Shown piece after piece: positions 38,355 through 47,775 of a stretch of 64,000 bases of DNA. The notes beneath the pieces were generated by a model that did no database searches, had not been told where the DNA came from, and saw only the letters and a list, made by a program, of their open reading frames with translations. Position numbers and translations under genes: made by a program. The stretch is from Mycolicibacterium litorale (GTDB lineage Bacteria > Actinomycetota > Actinomycetes > Mycobacteriales > Mycobacteriaceae), in NCBI RefSeq assembly GCF_010731695.1, contig NZ_AP022586.1, positions 2,914,001-2,978,000 on the forward strand. The letters run 5' to 3'. Numbering within the stretch: the stretch's first letter is position 1; each line of letters begins with the position of its first letter.

Positions 38355-39559
38355 GCGGCGTACCTCGCCAGCACCTTGTCGCGCACCCGCGGATGGATGT
38401 TGACCCGGGTGATGTCGCCGCCGTAGTGCGCCAGCACCCGGTGGTCCATCACCTTGCGCCACAGCGGCGGGAAGTACGTCAGCGCGATCATCGACGCGTA
38501 CCCGCTGGGCAGGTTCGGCGCGTCCGCCATGCTGCGCAGCGTCTGGTATCGCCGGGTGGGATTCGCGTGGTGATCGCTGTGCCGCTGCAGGTGGTAGAGG
38601 AACAGATTGGTCACGATGTGGTCGGAGTTCCAGCTGTGCACGGGTGCGCACCGCTCGTAGCGGCCGCTCTCGAGCTTCTGCCGGAGCAGCCCGTAGTGCT
38701 CCAGGTAATTCACCGTCTCGAGCAGCGTGAAGCCGAACACCGACGAGATGACGAGGTACGGGAGCAATCCCACTCCGAACGCCGCGATCAGCGCACCCCA
38801 CAGCACCACCGACATCGCCCAGGCGTTGAGCACGTCGTTGGACCAGTGCCACGTGCTCTTGCCGGCGCGCTCGAGCCGCTTGGCCTCCAATTCCCACGCC
38901 GAGCGCAAGCTCCCCCAGACACTGCGGGGCAGGAACTCCCAGAACGTTTCACCGAACCGTGCCGAGGCGGGATCCTCCGGTGTGGCGACGCGGACGTGGT
39001 GGCCCCGGTTGTGCTCGATGTAGAAGTGGCCGTACCAGGTCTGCGCCAGCGTGATCTTGGACAGCCAGCGTTCCAGCGAGTCCTTCTTGTGGCCGAGTTC
39101 GTGCGCGGTGTTGATGCCCACGCCGCCCAGCACGCCCACCGACAGCGCGAGCCCGATCTTCGCCGGCCAGCCCAGACCGCCGTCGAAACCGAGCCAACCG
39201 AGGTCCGCCGCGGTGAACAGGTAGGCGCCGAAGATCACGCTGGCGTATTGGAACGGCAGGTAGATGTAGGTGCAGTAGCGGTAGTACCGGTCGTTCTCGA
39301 GCCGCTCCATCACCTCGTCGGGCGGATTCTGCCCGTCCGGCCCGAACCGCAGATCGAGTGCGGGCAGCAGGACGTAGAGCAGGATCGGGCCGATCCAGAA
39401 CGGCACCTGGGCCGCGGCGTGCCAGCCGACTTCATTGAGCGCCCACACGATCGGCAGCATCACGAACAGCGCGGTCGGGGCGATCAGACCCATGAGCCAC
39501 AGATGGCGCTTCTTGTCGCGCCACTCGATGACGTCGAGGGCTTGCGGATCAGCGGTCAC
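38351..39559 (-). CDS. alkB: Alkane 1-monooxygenase (integral membrane di-iron)
   Basis: The 402-residue hydroxylase has the histidine motifs [14 protein letters not shown] and LQRHSDHH, plus the AlkB signature NYLEHYGL, and about six membrane segments. It oxidises medium- to long-chain n-alkanes to 1-alkanols using O2 and electrons from the rubredoxins encoded next to it. The GTG start at 39559 has a GGAGGTGG ribosome site. It corresponds to Rv3252c and leads a four-gene operon with 4-base overlaps at each junction. Control is likely by the TetR protein through the promoter elements at 39580-39631. Confidence 0.96.
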   Translation of the reverse strand: MTADPQALDVIEWRDKKRHLWLMGLIAPTALFVMLPIVWALNEVGWHAAAQVPFWIGPILLYVLLPALDLRFGPDGQNPPDEVMERLENDRYYRYCTYIYLPFQYASVIFGAYLFTAADLGWLGFDGGLGWPAKIGLALSVGVLGGVGINTAHELGHKKDSLERWLSKITLAQTWYGHFYIEHNRGHHVRVATPEDPASARFGETFWEFLPRSVWGSLRSAWELEAKRLERAGKSTWHWSNDVLNAWAMSVVLWGALIAAFGVGLLPYLVISSVFGFTLLETVNYLEHYGLLRQKLESGRYERCAPVHSWNSDHIVTNLFLYHLQRHSDHHANPTRRYQTLRSMADAPNLPSGYASMIALTYFPPLWRKVMDHRVLAHYGGDITRVNIHPRVRDKVLARYAA

Positions 39560-39579
39560 TGCACCACCTCCATGTGAGC

Positions 39580-39631
39580 GTCAACACGAACTGAGTTGAC
39601 TATAGAGGCAGTTTTGTCCGATGTCTAGACA
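39580..39631 (-). promoter_or_regulatory. alkB promoter with two overlapping operator-like palindromes
   Basis: On the minus strand TAGACA (39622-39627) and TATAGT (39599-39604) are separated by 17 bases, a good sigma-A promoter. A 10-bp perfect palindrome TGTCTAGACA (39622-39631) covers the -35 element. An inverted repeat GTCAAC-N9-GTTGAC (39580-39600) covers the region from the -10 to the transcription start. Either could be the TetR operator. Confidence 0.62.
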
Positions 39632-39655
39632 CGGGACGCCATTTTGTAAAACGGA

Positions 39656-41128
39656 CTACTCGACGACTGCCTTCCGCTCGCGCCGACCCAGCACCGAATG
39701 GCGACGGCCGTAGAGGAAGTAGACGGCCACGCCGATCGCCATCCAGATCAGGAACCGCATCCAGGTCAGCCCGGTCAGGTTCAGCATCAGCCACACGCAC
39801 GCGATGATCGAGGCGATCGGCAGCAGCGGCACCAACGGCGCCTTGAAGCCGCGCTTGAGGTCCGGCCGGCTGCGCCGCAACACGATCACACCGGCCGAGA
39901 CCAGCACGAACGCGAACAGCGTCCCGATGTTGACCATCTCCTCGAGCTTCCCGATCGGGAACACCGTCGCTGCGATCGCGACGACCACGCCGACGATCAC
40001 CGTGATCCGCACCGGCGTGCCGTGTTCACCGGTCTGGGCGAGCTTGCGCGGCAACAGACCGTCGCGCGACATCGCGAACAGCACCCGGGTCTGGCCCAGC
40101 ATCAACACGATCACCACCGTGGTAAGGCCCGCCAGCGCACCGATCGAGATGACGGTGGCCGCCCAGTCCACCCCGTTGGCCTCGAACGCGGTCGCGAGGT
40201 TGGCACCGCTGCCCGCGTCGCGCAGCTGGGTGTAGGACACCATCCCGGACAGCACCACGGCCACGGCCACGTAGAGCACGGTGACGATCGCCAGCGAGGC
40301 GAGGATGCCGCGGGGTACGTCGCGCTGTGGGTTCTTGGTCTCCTCCGCCGTGGTGGCCACGATGTCGAAGCCGATGAAGGCGAAGAACACGATCGAGGCG
40401 CCGGCCAGCAGGCCGTACCAGCCGTAGTGGCTGCCCTCCGCGCCGGTGATCAGCGAGAACAGCGACTGTTCCGAACCCGAGCCGCCCCCGCCGGTCTCCG
40501 CGGGCGGGATGAACGGCGAGTAATTGGCCGCCTTGATGAAGAACGAACCCACGATCACCACCAACAGCACCACCGCCACCTTGATGACGGTGATGACCAG
40601 GCTGACCTCCGCCGAGAGCTTCGTCCCGCGGGCCAGCAACATCGTGACGATCGCGATGATCACCAGTGCGCCCCAGTCCACCTCGAACCCGCCGAAGTTC
40701 GCGATCCCGCCGCCGAATCCGAACACCGTGCCCAGATAACTCGACCAGCCCTTGGCGACCACCGCGGCCGCGACCGCGAACTCCAGGATCAGATCCCAGC
40801 CGATGATCCACGCGACGAACTCGCCGAAGGTCGCATAGGAGAACGTGTACGCGCTGCCCGCCACCGGCACGGTCGAGGCGAATTCGGCGTAGCACAGCGC
40901 CGCCAGCCCGCAGGCGACCGCGGCGATGATGAACGAGATCGAGATCGCCGGCCCGGTGAGGTTGCCCGCCGTCGACGCCGTGATGGTGAAGATCCCCGCG
41001 CCGATCACGACCGACACCCCGAACACCGTCAGATCCCACCAGCTCAGATCCTTGCGGAGCCGGGTCCCCGGTTCGTCGGTGTCGGCGATCGACTGCTCGA
41101 CCGATTTCGTGCGCCATCTGCCGGCCAT
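39656..41128 (-). CDS. Amino-acid permease (APC superfamily, cationic amino-acid type)
   Basis: The 490-residue protein has 12 or more hydrophobic segments and the APC motif VSVVIGAGIFTITASTAG near the N-terminus, with FIGFDIVATTAEETKNPQRD in the middle, a signature of the cationic amino-acid transporter subfamily. It should import amino acids with protons; the substrate is not certain. It corresponds to Rv3253c. AAGGGAAA precedes the ATG at 41128. Longer open frames upstream run through the divergent FAD-protein gene and are not real. Confidence 0.92.
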   Translation of the reverse strand: MAGRWRTKSVEQSIADTDEPGTRLRKDLSWWDLTVFGVSVVIGAGIFTITASTAGNLTGPAISISFIIAAVACGLAALCYAEFASTVPVAGSAYTFSYATFGEFVAWIIGWDLILEFAVAAAVVAKGWSSYLGTVFGFGGGIANFGGFEVDWGALVIIAIVTMLLARGTKLSAEVSLVITVIKVAVVLLVVIVGSFFIKAANYSPFIPPAETGGGGSGSEQSLFSLITGAEGSHYGWYGLLAGASIVFFAFIGFDIVATTAEETKNPQRDVPRGILASLAIVTVLYVAVAVVLSGMVSYTQLRDAGSGANLATAFEANGVDWAATVISIGALAGLTTVVIVLMLGQTRVLFAMSRDGLLPRKLAQTGEHGTPVRITVIVGVVVAIAATVFPIGKLEEMVNIGTLFAFVLVSAGVIVLRRSRPDLKRGFKAPLVPLLPIASIIACVWLMLNLTGLTWMRFLIWMAIGVAVYFLYGRRHSVLGRRERKAVVE

Positions 41129-41203
41129 GACGTTTCCCTTTCGGATGGGTCCAGATGCGAGTTCGGGCCCGGATCTGGGGAATGTACCGAGTACTGTGAC
41201 CCG

Positions 41204-42586
41204 ATGGGGCGGAGTACTAAACACGCGGTCGTCATCGGCGGCAGCATCGCGGGAATGTGTGCGGCGCGCGTGCTGTCGGACGTTTACGACCGGGTGACCG
41301 TATACGAGCGAGACGAGCTGCCCGAACGCCCGGTCAACCGGGCGGCGGTACCGCAGGGCCGCCACGTCCACCTGCTGATGGCGCGCGGTGCGCAGGAGTT
41401 CGAGAGCCTCTACCCCGGCCTGCTCGACGACATGGTGGCCGAGGGCGTGCCGATCCTGGAGAACCGCCCCGACTGCATCCACTTCGGCGCCGCCGGCCAT
41501 GTGCTGGGCACTCAGCACACCCTGCGCGACGAGTTCACCGCGTACGTCCCCAGCCGTCCGCAACTGGAATGGCAGATCCGGCGGCGCACCACCGCGATTC
41601 CCAACGTCACCGTCGAACGCCGGTCGGTCGACCAACCGGTCTTCGATCGCGCCGCGCAACGCGTCACCGGCGTGCTGCTCGACGCCGACGGCGAGCCGGA
41701 GACCGTCCACGCCGACCTCGTCGTCGACGCCACCGGCCGCGGCACCCGGCTGCCGGTGTGGTTGAGCCAGTGGGGTTTCGAACGGCCCCACGAGGACACC
41801 GTCGAGGTCGGCATCGCCTACGCCACCCAGCAGGTGCACATCCCCGAGGGCCTGCTCGCCGAGAAGGTGGTGGTGGCCGGCGCGTCGGCCGCGCAGCCGC
41901 TGGGTCTGGGCATGCTGTTCTACGAGGACGGCAACTGGAACGTCACGACGTTCGGCGTGGGCAAGGTGCCGCCACCGCAGGACTTCGCCGAGATCTGCGA
42001 CCTGGCCGACAGGATCCTCCCCGCGCACGTCGCATCCGCGCTCCGCGCCGGAACGCCCCTGGGCGACATGGCTTTCCACAAGTACCCCACCAGCCGCTGG
42101 CGCCGCTACGACAAACTCGACCGATTCCCGGCGGGCATCGTGCCATTCGGCGACGCGGTGGTGAGCTTCAACCCGACCTTCGGGCAGGGCATGACGATGA
42201 CGTCGCTGCAGGCCGGTCACCTGCGCCGCGCGCTGCAGCGTCCCGAGCGCGATCTGGCGCGCACACTGAGCAAGGCGACGGCGAAGACCACGTTCCCGGT
42301 GTGGCAGATGAACGCGATCGGCGATCTCACGCTGCACAACGCCAGCGGCCCCATGCCGAAGTGGTACGGCCCGGTGGGCAGCCTGTTCGACCAGTTCCTC
42401 GGCGCCGCGGAGACCGATCCGGTGCTGGCGGAGTGGTTCCTGCGGCGGTTCAGCCTGCTCGACAGCCTCTACATGGTTCCCTCACCCCGACTGGTGGGCC
42501 GCACCATCGGCCACAACATGCGGTTGTGGCTGGCGGAGAAACGCGCGTCGAAACGTACGGCCCCCGACCTGGTGGTGAGCGGCTAG
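41204..42586 (+). CDS. FAD-dependent oxidoreductase (Rv3254-like)
   Basis: The 460-residue protein has the dinucleotide-binding motif HAVVIGGSIAGMCAARVL at residues 7-24, the second FAD motif VDATGRGTRLPVW, and the third VPFGDAVVSFNPTFGQGM, as in PHBH-type flavoproteins such as the geranylgeranyl reductase and halogenase groups. The substrate is unknown. The gene corresponds to Rv3254, is divergent from the permease and its last four bases overlap the end of manA on the other strand. The ATG is chosen by agreement with the family N-terminus. Confidence 0.88.
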   Translation: MGRSTKHAVVIGGSIAGMCAARVLSDVYDRVTVYERDELPERPVNRAAVPQGRHVHLLMARGAQEFESLYPGLLDDMVAEGVPILENRPDCIHFGAAGHVLGTQHTLRDEFTAYVPSRPQLEWQIRRRTTAIPNVTVERRSVDQPVFDRAAQRVTGVLLDADGEPETVHADLVVDATGRGTRLPVWLSQWGFERPHEDTVEVGIAYATQQVHIPEGLLAEKVVVAGASAAQPLGLGMLFYEDGNWNVTTFGVGKVPPPQDFAEICDLADRILPAHVASALRAGTPLGDMAFHKYPTSRWRRYDKLDRFPAGIVPFGDAVVSFNPTFGQGMTMTSLQAGHLRRALQRPERDLARTLSKATAKTTFPVWQMNAIGDLTLHNASGPMPKWYGPVGSLFDQFLGAAETDPVLAEWFLRRFSLLDSLYMVPSPRLVGRTIGHNMRLWLAEKRASKRTAPDLVVSG

Positions 42587-43809
42587 ATCCCGACGGTCAC
42601 CCGGAACAGCTTCGTCGGCTCCGCCGCGAGCAACCGGATCGGCCCGTCGTCGGCGGTGACCCACGCCGCCGCGCCGCGCTGCAAGGTCAGCGTGCCGCCC
42701 TTGGCGTGCACCTCCACCGCGCCGTCGGTGCACACCAGCACCTGGGGGCCGTCGTGGCGCGACGGTGCGTCGACCTCGTGGCCGAGGCTGTCGCCGTCGA
42801 GATGCAGCACCGACACCGCGAACTCCGCCGCCGGGGTGAGGTAGTCGAGTTCGACTCCGTCCCTTCCGATTTCGGGACGCAGGACGAGGTCGGGAGTCGG
42901 CGTGAAATCGAGTACCCGCAGCAGTTCAGGCACGTCGACGTGCTTGGGTGTCAAGCCGCCGCGTAGGACGTTGTCCGAGTTGGCCATCACCTCGACACCC
43001 ACACCGTGCAGATACGCGTGCAGGTTCCCTGCGGGCAGATAGATCCCCTCACCCGGGCTCAGTGTGATGCGGTTGAGCAGCATGGCGGCCAGCACGCCGG
43101 CGTCCCCCGGATAGCGTTCGCCGAGTTCGAGCACCGTCTTCACCTCGGCCGCGAACTCGGTCTGCCCGGCGCGGATGTAGTCGATCGCACCGTCGAGCAC
43201 CGCGGGCACCAGCACGTCGAGATCGGGTTGCGGCGCGGTGATCCACGTGGTGAACAGGGCGCGCAGCCCGTCGGGTTCGGACTGCCCGTGCAGCAGATTG
43301 ACGAACGGGTCGAGTTCGGGCACCCCGAGCGCCCGCATCAGGTCGACGGTGCGCGCGACCGGGCGGAACCCGGCGAGCGCCTCGAACCGGTCGAGCGCCA
43401 CCAGCAGTTCGGGTTTGTGACTGCGGTCGCGGTAGTTGCGCATCGGCGCCGTCACCGGGATCCCGAGGCGCTCTTCACGATCGAATCCCTCGGCGGCCTG
43501 TATCGCACTCGGGTGGGCCTGCAGCGACAACGGCTCGTCGGCGGCCAGCACCTTCACCAGGAACGGCAGGGTCTCGCCGAACCGGCCGAGGACCGCTGCG
43601 CCCAGCTGGCCTTCGGGATCGGCGCGCAGCGCGTCGAGCAGCGAGACTTCACCGTCGTCGGCTTGCAGGTACGCCGGGTCGCCCGGATGCGCACCGAACC
43701 ACAGCTCGGCCTCCGGATGCGCTGTCGGACTTGGCCTTCCGGTGAACTCGGCAATCGCGGTCCGCGAACCCCACGCATAGGTCCGCACCGCCCCCCTCAG
43801 CAGATGCAC
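42583..43809 (-). CDS. manA: Mannose-6-phosphate isomerase
   Basis: The 408-residue type I isomerase interconverts fructose-6-phosphate and mannose-6-phosphate and feeds mannosylated glycolipids and glycans. It has the zinc-site motifs LSLQAHPS and SHKPELLVAL, and the C-terminal catalytic stretch LSPGEGIYLPAGNLHAYLHG. It corresponds to Rv3255c and is followed on the same strand, upstream, by the SIS-like and phosphomannomutase genes, which makes a mannose activation cluster. Its start is five bases from the end of the preceding gene, so co-transcription is likely. Confidence 0.95.
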   Translation of the reverse strand: MHLLRGAVRTYAWGSRTAIAEFTGRPSPTAHPEAELWFGAHPGDPAYLQADDGEVSLLDALRADPEGQLGAAVLGRFGETLPFLVKVLAADEPLSLQAHPSAIQAAEGFDREERLGIPVTAPMRNYRDRSHKPELLVALDRFEALAGFRPVARTVDLMRALGVPELDPFVNLLHGQSEPDGLRALFTTWITAPQPDLDVLVPAVLDGAIDYIRAGQTEFAAEVKTVLELGERYPGDAGVLAAMLLNRITLSPGEGIYLPAGNLHAYLHGVGVEVMANSDNVLRGGLTPKHVDVPELLRVLDFTPTPDLVLRPEIGRDGVELDYLTPAAEFAVSVLHLDGDSLGHEVDAPSRHDGPQVLVCTDGAVEVHAKGGTLTLQRGAAAWVTADDGPIRLLAAEPTKLFRVTVGI

Positions 43810-43813
43810 TCGC

Positions 43814-44908
43814 TCAACCCCGGACCAGTCGCAGGTAGACCGCGGTCATCTCCAACCGCACGGCCAGTTTCGCCAATTGCTGTTCGATCCCCCTGCCGGC
43901 GGACGCGACCGCGGTGGGTTCCGGTCCGTCGGGCACATCTTCGGCCGTGACCACGTCGACGTCGTCGTACCCACTGACCCGCGACGACACCGTCGGGCGC
44001 TCCGCGTCGGTGGTCAGGACGAAGGTACGCACGCGGCGCGGTAACGGCCCGTCGAGTTCCTCGTCGTGGAACAGCGAGCTCTCGTGGCCCCCCGCACCGG
44101 GGGCGCCGAAGCCGGCGCGCAGCGCGACCAGCACGTCACCGAGACCGACCGCCGCGACGGTCTCCTGCGCCACGCGCAGCAGCACCGCGGCACCGTGCCG
44201 GGCGAGCGCAAGCGTGGTCGCGTTGTCACCGGCGAAGACGACGTCGCGGCCCGAGATGCGCTCGGCCAGCGCCTTGGCCGGGTTGGTGAACAGATCCCGC
44301 CCCGCGCTGTTGCGCAGCGCCTCGGCGTCGAGTTCGTCGGCGAGTCCGCCCAGGTCCACCCGCAGCGCCGGGTCGATCACCTGCAGGATGGCAAGTCCCG
44401 ACGCGAGATAGCGGGACAATCCGAAGTCGTCGGGCACCCACAGCCGTGGCGCCAGCACGACCGCCCGCCCCGCCGTCGCATCCCGGAGCGGCCCTTCGTA
44501 GGGCGCGACCACCACGACGCGGGCGCCGCGGCGCACCCCGGTGGCGGCCGCCGACACCAACGCGGGGTCCGCGGGGTCGTCCCCCGCCACGACCAGGACG
44601 TCGAGCGCGCCGATCCAGGGCGGCGCCTCGGAAACGGTGACGATCGGGGCCGCGACGCCGGCGCCGAACGCGGCGGCCAGCACCGCTCCAGCCGTCTCTG
44701 CTGCACCCCGGCCCGCCAGCCAGATCACGGTGCGCGGCGGCTGGCCGGACCGCAGCGGCTCGAGCAGACCCTCGTCGAGGGCGGCCGCCGTCGCGCGCAC
44801 CTGCGCACCGGCCATCGCCGCGGCCCGCAGCAGCCCTTCGCGGTCGGCGGCCAGCAGACCGTCACCGTCGTCGAGGTCCACCACGGCAGCCGACGACCCG
44901 GCGCTCAC
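43814..44908 (-). CDS. SIS-domain-like phosphosugar isomerase-type protein (TobH-like, Rv3256c)
   Basis: The 364-residue protein has an N-terminal Rossmann-like domain (LLRAAAMAGAQVRATA, VIWLAGRGAAETAGAVLAA, DVLVVAGDDPADPAL) and a similar C-terminal half with GRDVVFAGDNATTLALA. This matches proteins annotated as TobH or phosphoglucose/phosphomannose isomerase-like, found between manA and manB in actinobacteria. Catalytic residues cannot be assigned. The GTG overlaps the manB stop (GTGA), so it is coupled to phosphomannomutase. It likely serves the same pathway. Confidence 0.83.
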   Translation of the reverse strand: MSAGSSAAVVDLDDGDGLLAADREGLLRAAAMAGAQVRATAAALDEGLLEPLRSGQPPRTVIWLAGRGAAETAGAVLAAAFGAGVAAPIVTVSEAPPWIGALDVLVVAGDDPADPALVSAAATGVRRGARVVVVAPYEGPLRDATAGRAVVLAPRLWVPDDFGLSRYLASGLAILQVIDPALRVDLGGLADELDAEALRNSAGRDLFTNPAKALAERISGRDVVFAGDNATTLALARHGAAVLLRVAQETVAAVGLGDVLVALRAGFGAPGAGGHESSLFHDEELDGPLPRRVRTFVLTTDAERPTVSSRVSGYDDVDVVTAEDVPDGPEPTAVASAGRGIEQQLAKLAVRLEMTAVYLRLVRG

Positions 44909-46302
44909 GTCGATGCCCTGCCCTGTTCGGAGTTCGCGGCCTGGACCGTCTGCGAGACCTGCCCGACCACCTCGGCGACCTCTTCGACCGTGCGCGCTTC
45001 GACGTTGAGCCGCAGCAACGGTTCGGTGTTCGAGGTGCGCAGGTTGAACCACCGGCCGTCGCCGAGGTCGACGGTGACCCCGTCGAGGTGGTCGATGGAG
45101 TGGATCCGGGTGCCGAACGACTTGAGTACGGCCTCAACGCATACCGGCGCGTCGGCGACGGTGAAGTTGATCTCGCCGGACGCTTCGTAGCGCTGGTAGT
45201 CGGCCATGAAGTCCGACAGCGGCCGGTCCTGTTCGCCGAGGGCCGCGAGCACGTGGAGCGCGGCGAGCATGCCGGAGTCGGCACCCCAGAAGTCGCGGAA
45301 GTAGTAGTGCGCCGAGTGCTCGCCGCCGAAGATCGCGCCGGTCTCGGCCATCAGCGCCTTGATGTACGAGTGCCCGACGCGCGAACGGACCGCGGTCCCG
45401 CCGCGTTCGGCGACGAGTTCGGGCACCGCCCGCGAGGTGATGAGGTTGTGGATCACCGTCGCGCCGATCTCGCGGCCGAGTTCACGCGCGGCCACCAGCG
45501 CGGTCACCGCCGAGGGCGACACGGCCTGCCCCTTCTCGTCGACGACGAAGCAGCGGTCGGCGTCGCCGTCGAACGCCAATCCGATGTCCGCACCGGTCTC
45601 CAGCACGTAGGCCTGCAGGTCGATGAGGTTGGCCGGGTCCAGCGGATTGGCCTCGTGGTGGGGGAAGGTGCCGTCGAGTTCGAAGAACAGCGGCAGCAAC
45701 CGCACCGCCTCGATCGGCCCGAGAACCGCGGGCGTCGTGTGGCCCGCCATACCGTTTCCGGCGTCGACCGCGACCTTCAGCGGACGCAGCCCCGAGATGT
45801 CCACCAGCGAACGCAGGAAATCCCCGTAGTCGGCCAGCACGTCACGGTCCGAGGCGCTGCCGCGGGGCCCGTCGTGGGCGGGCACCCCGGTGATGACCTG
45901 CTCGGCGATCTGGGCCAGTCCGGTGTCCTTGCCGACGGGTTTGGCGCCGGCGCGGCACAGCTTGATGCCGTTGTAGGCGGCCGGGTTGTGGCTTGCCGTG
46001 AACATCGCACCGGGGCAGTCGAGAAGCCCGGAGGCGAAGTACAGCTGATCGGTCGACGCGAGGCCGATCCGCACGACGTCGAGCCCCTGGGCCATCACCC
46101 CTTCGGCGAAGGCCTCCGACAGGGCGGGAGAGCTCGACCGCATGTCGTGACCGATGACGACCTGTCCCGCGGAGTCGGAGACCAGTCGCGCGAAGGCACC
46201 GCCGACGTCGGCCACGAAGGCCTCGTCGAGCTCCTCACCGACCAGGCCACGTACGTCATACGCCTTGATGACGCGATGAACCGTCGCAGCCGGCCGAGAC
46301 AT
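44905..46302 (-). CDS. manB: Phosphomannomutase / phosphoglucomutase
   Basis: The 465-residue enzyme converts mannose-6-phosphate to mannose-1-phosphate. It shows the phosphoserine loop TASHNPAAYNG, the metal loop AFDGDADRC, the sugar-binding motif GGEHSAHYYF and the C-terminal phosphate loop RTSNTEPLLRLN. It corresponds to Rv3257c. Its product feeds the GDP-mannose enzyme at 50984-52063 and from there PIMs, lipomannan and lipoarabinomannan. It heads a minus-strand operon with the SIS-like gene and manA. Confidence 0.96.
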   Translation of the reverse strand: MSRPAATVHRVIKAYDVRGLVGEELDEAFVADVGGAFARLVSDSAGQVVIGHDMRSSSPALSEAFAEGVMAQGLDVVRIGLASTDQLYFASGLLDCPGAMFTASHNPAAYNGIKLCRAGAKPVGKDTGLAQIAEQVITGVPAHDGPRGSASDRDVLADYGDFLRSLVDISGLRPLKVAVDAGNGMAGHTTPAVLGPIEAVRLLPLFFELDGTFPHHEANPLDPANLIDLQAYVLETGADIGLAFDGDADRCFVVDEKGQAVSPSAVTALVAARELGREIGATVIHNLITSRAVPELVAERGGTAVRSRVGHSYIKALMAETGAIFGGEHSAHYYFRDFWGADSGMLAALHVLAALGEQDRPLSDFMADYQRYEASGEINFTVADAPVCVEAVLKSFGTRIHSIDHLDGVTVDLGDGRWFNLRTSNTEPLLRLNVEARTVEEVAEVVGQVSQTVQAANSEQGRAST

Positions 46303-46375
46303 ACTCCTCCTAGGAGACGGGGACGTTGCCGTCAGCCTATCCGCACCGGAGGCTTCGCTCCGCAGCTATGAGGCC

Positions 46376-46795
46376 CTACTCGGACGGGTCCGGCAGCACG
46401 CGCAGGTGCCCGCGCCGGCGTCCGGTCGTCTCCGGCCTGCGGACCGGCGGTGCCAGCAAAGCTCCGCCCTGGGCACCGCTGGTCGGATCGGAGAAGCCGG
46501 GGACGACGCCGCCTGCGGGCGCGACCGCCTCGCGACCCTCGCGGACCGCATCGGCCAGGGCGACGAGATCGTCGTCATCGGAGTGCGAGGGCAACGGTCC
46601 GGCGTGGCGGACCAGTTCCCACCCGCGCGGCGCGGTGATGCGTCCGGCGTGGCCCACACACAGATCCCACGAGTGCGGTTCGGACACGGTGGCCAGCGGG
46701 CCGACGACAGCGGTGGAGTCGGAGTAGACGAACGTCAGCGTCGCCACCGCATAGTGGGGGCACCCGGGCCGGCAGCAGCGACGGGGAACATTCAC
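46376..46795 (-). CDS. DUF3499 protein (Rv3258c-like)
   Basis: The protein has about 139 residues and starts VNVPRRCCRPGCPHYAVATLTFVY, with the closely spaced Cys that mark the DUF3499 family, followed by a conserved EPHSWDLCVGHAGRITAPRGWE stretch (parts given). The Cys and His suggest zinc binding. The C-terminal 50 residues are low-complexity. The function is unknown; the gene is conserved between manB and whiB2 in mycobacteria. The GTG at 46795 fits the family N-terminus; it is divergent from the metallopeptidase-family gene with 85 bases between the starts. Confidence 0.82.
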   Translation of the reverse strand: MNVPRRCCRPGCPHYAVATLTFVYSDSTAVVGPLATVSEPHSWDLCVGHAGRITAPRGWELVRHAGPLPSHSDDDDLVALADAVREGREAVAPAGGVVPGFSDPTSGAQGGALLAPPVRRPETTGRRRGHLRVLPDPSE

Positions 46796-46880
46796 GAACG
46801 GAAGGCTATCGCGGGAGAAACGCCGCGTGGTGCCGGACACGCGCAGCGGCGGACCCGCCGATAGCCAACCGTTACGATCG

Positions 46881-47354
46881 GTGACCGTGGCCGAGGGCAA
46901 CCGCTGGAGATCGCGCCGCGGTCGCGGGATGCGCGGCCCGCTCCTCCCGCCGACCGTGCCGGGGTGGCGCAGCCGTGCCGAGCGATTCGACATGGCGGTG
47001 CTCGAGGCTTACGAGCCGATCGAGCGGCGCTGGCAGGACCGGGTCTCCGGTCTGGACGTCGCGGTGGACGAGATCCCGCGGATGGCCCCGAAGGATCCGG
47101 GAAGTGTGCAGTGGCCGCCGGAGGTGGTGGCCGACGGGCCGGTGGCGCTGGCCCGGCTGATTCCCGCCGGGGTGGATGTCCGCGGTAACGCCACGCGGGC
47201 GCGAATTGTGTTGTTCAGGAGGCCGATCGAGCGCCGGGCCAAGGATTCCGACGAACTCGCCGAGCTGTTGCACGAGGTGCTGGTGGCTCAGGTGGCCACA
47301 TATCTGGGGGTCGAGCCCTCCGTCATCGACCCGACGATCGACGACGACGACTGA
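46881..47354 (+). CDS. Metallopeptidase-family (zincin-like) protein, incomplete HExxH
   Basis: This 157-residue protein corresponds to Rv3259. It has an Arg-rich N-terminus (NRWRSRRGRGMRGPLLPP), then the conserved fold of the DUF1025/zincin family. The expected zinc motif HExxHH reads HEVLVAQ here (His at about 131), so the second His is missing and a peptidase activity is doubtful. A second in-frame GTG at 46887 is possible; TACGAT at 46873-46878 as a -10 element would give a leaderless or nearly leaderless message, in agreement with the absence of a ribosome site. It is convergent with whiB2. Confidence 0.82.
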   Translation: MTVAEGNRWRSRRGRGMRGPLLPPTVPGWRSRAERFDMAVLEAYEPIERRWQDRVSGLDVAVDEIPRMAPKDPGSVQWPPEVVADGPVALARLIPAGVDVRGNATRARIVLFRRPIERRAKDSDELAELLHEVLVAQVATYLGVEPSVIDPTIDDDD

Positions 47355-47385
47355 GAGCGCCCCCGCAGGGGGAAATCCGGAGGGG

Positions 47386-47775
47386 TCAGATGATGCCGCG
47401 TTTGAGGCGACGGCGCTCGCGCTCGGAGAGCCCGCCCCAGATGCCGAACCGCTCGTCGTGGGCCAACGCGTAGTCGAGGCACTCGTCACGGACCTCGCAG
47501 CCCATGCAGATCCGCTTCGCCTCGCGCGTCGACCCGCCCTTTTCGGGGAAGAACGCCTCGGGATCCGTCTGAGCGCACAGCGCGCGCTCCTGCCACAGAT
47601 CGTCGGCGTCCTCGGTCTCGGTGTCGATCTGTTCCGGAACCAGACTCAGTTGGGGCCGACCCATGGCCCCCATCGGTGCGGCTCCCGCGTCGGTGTGTGG
47701 TGCCCCGCCGACGGAGCCGAGTAGCCGGCTGTCGAACCGGACCACGCGATCGAATTCGCTTTGCTCAAAAGACAT
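47386..47775 (-). CDS. whiB2: WhiB2 / WhmD iron-sulfur regulator
   Basis: The 129-residue protein has a Wbl domain in its C-terminal half: the Cys ligands LCAQTDPEAFF and ICMGCEVRDEC, the GIWGG turn and the basic tail RERRRLKRG for DNA binding. The [4Fe-4S] form works with sigma-A. It is needed for septation and cell division in M. smegmatis (WhmD). The extended N-terminus MSFEQSEFDRVVRFDSRLLG agrees with the WhmD form of rapid growers. The ribosome site AGGAGGGG lies just upstream. It is divergent from fbiA across a 316-base region. Confidence 0.96.
   Translation of the reverse strand: MSFEQSEFDRVVRFDSRLLGSVGGAPHTDAGAAPMGAMGRPQLSLVPEQIDTETEDADDLWQERALCAQTDPEAFFPEKGGSTREAKRICMGCEVRDECLDYALAHDERFGIWGGLSERERRRLKRGII

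Noticed and set aside
39698..41203. A long in-frame extension upstream of the FAD-protein gene
   Set aside because: It is antisense to the permease; the family N-terminus with the dinucleotide motif begins at 41204.
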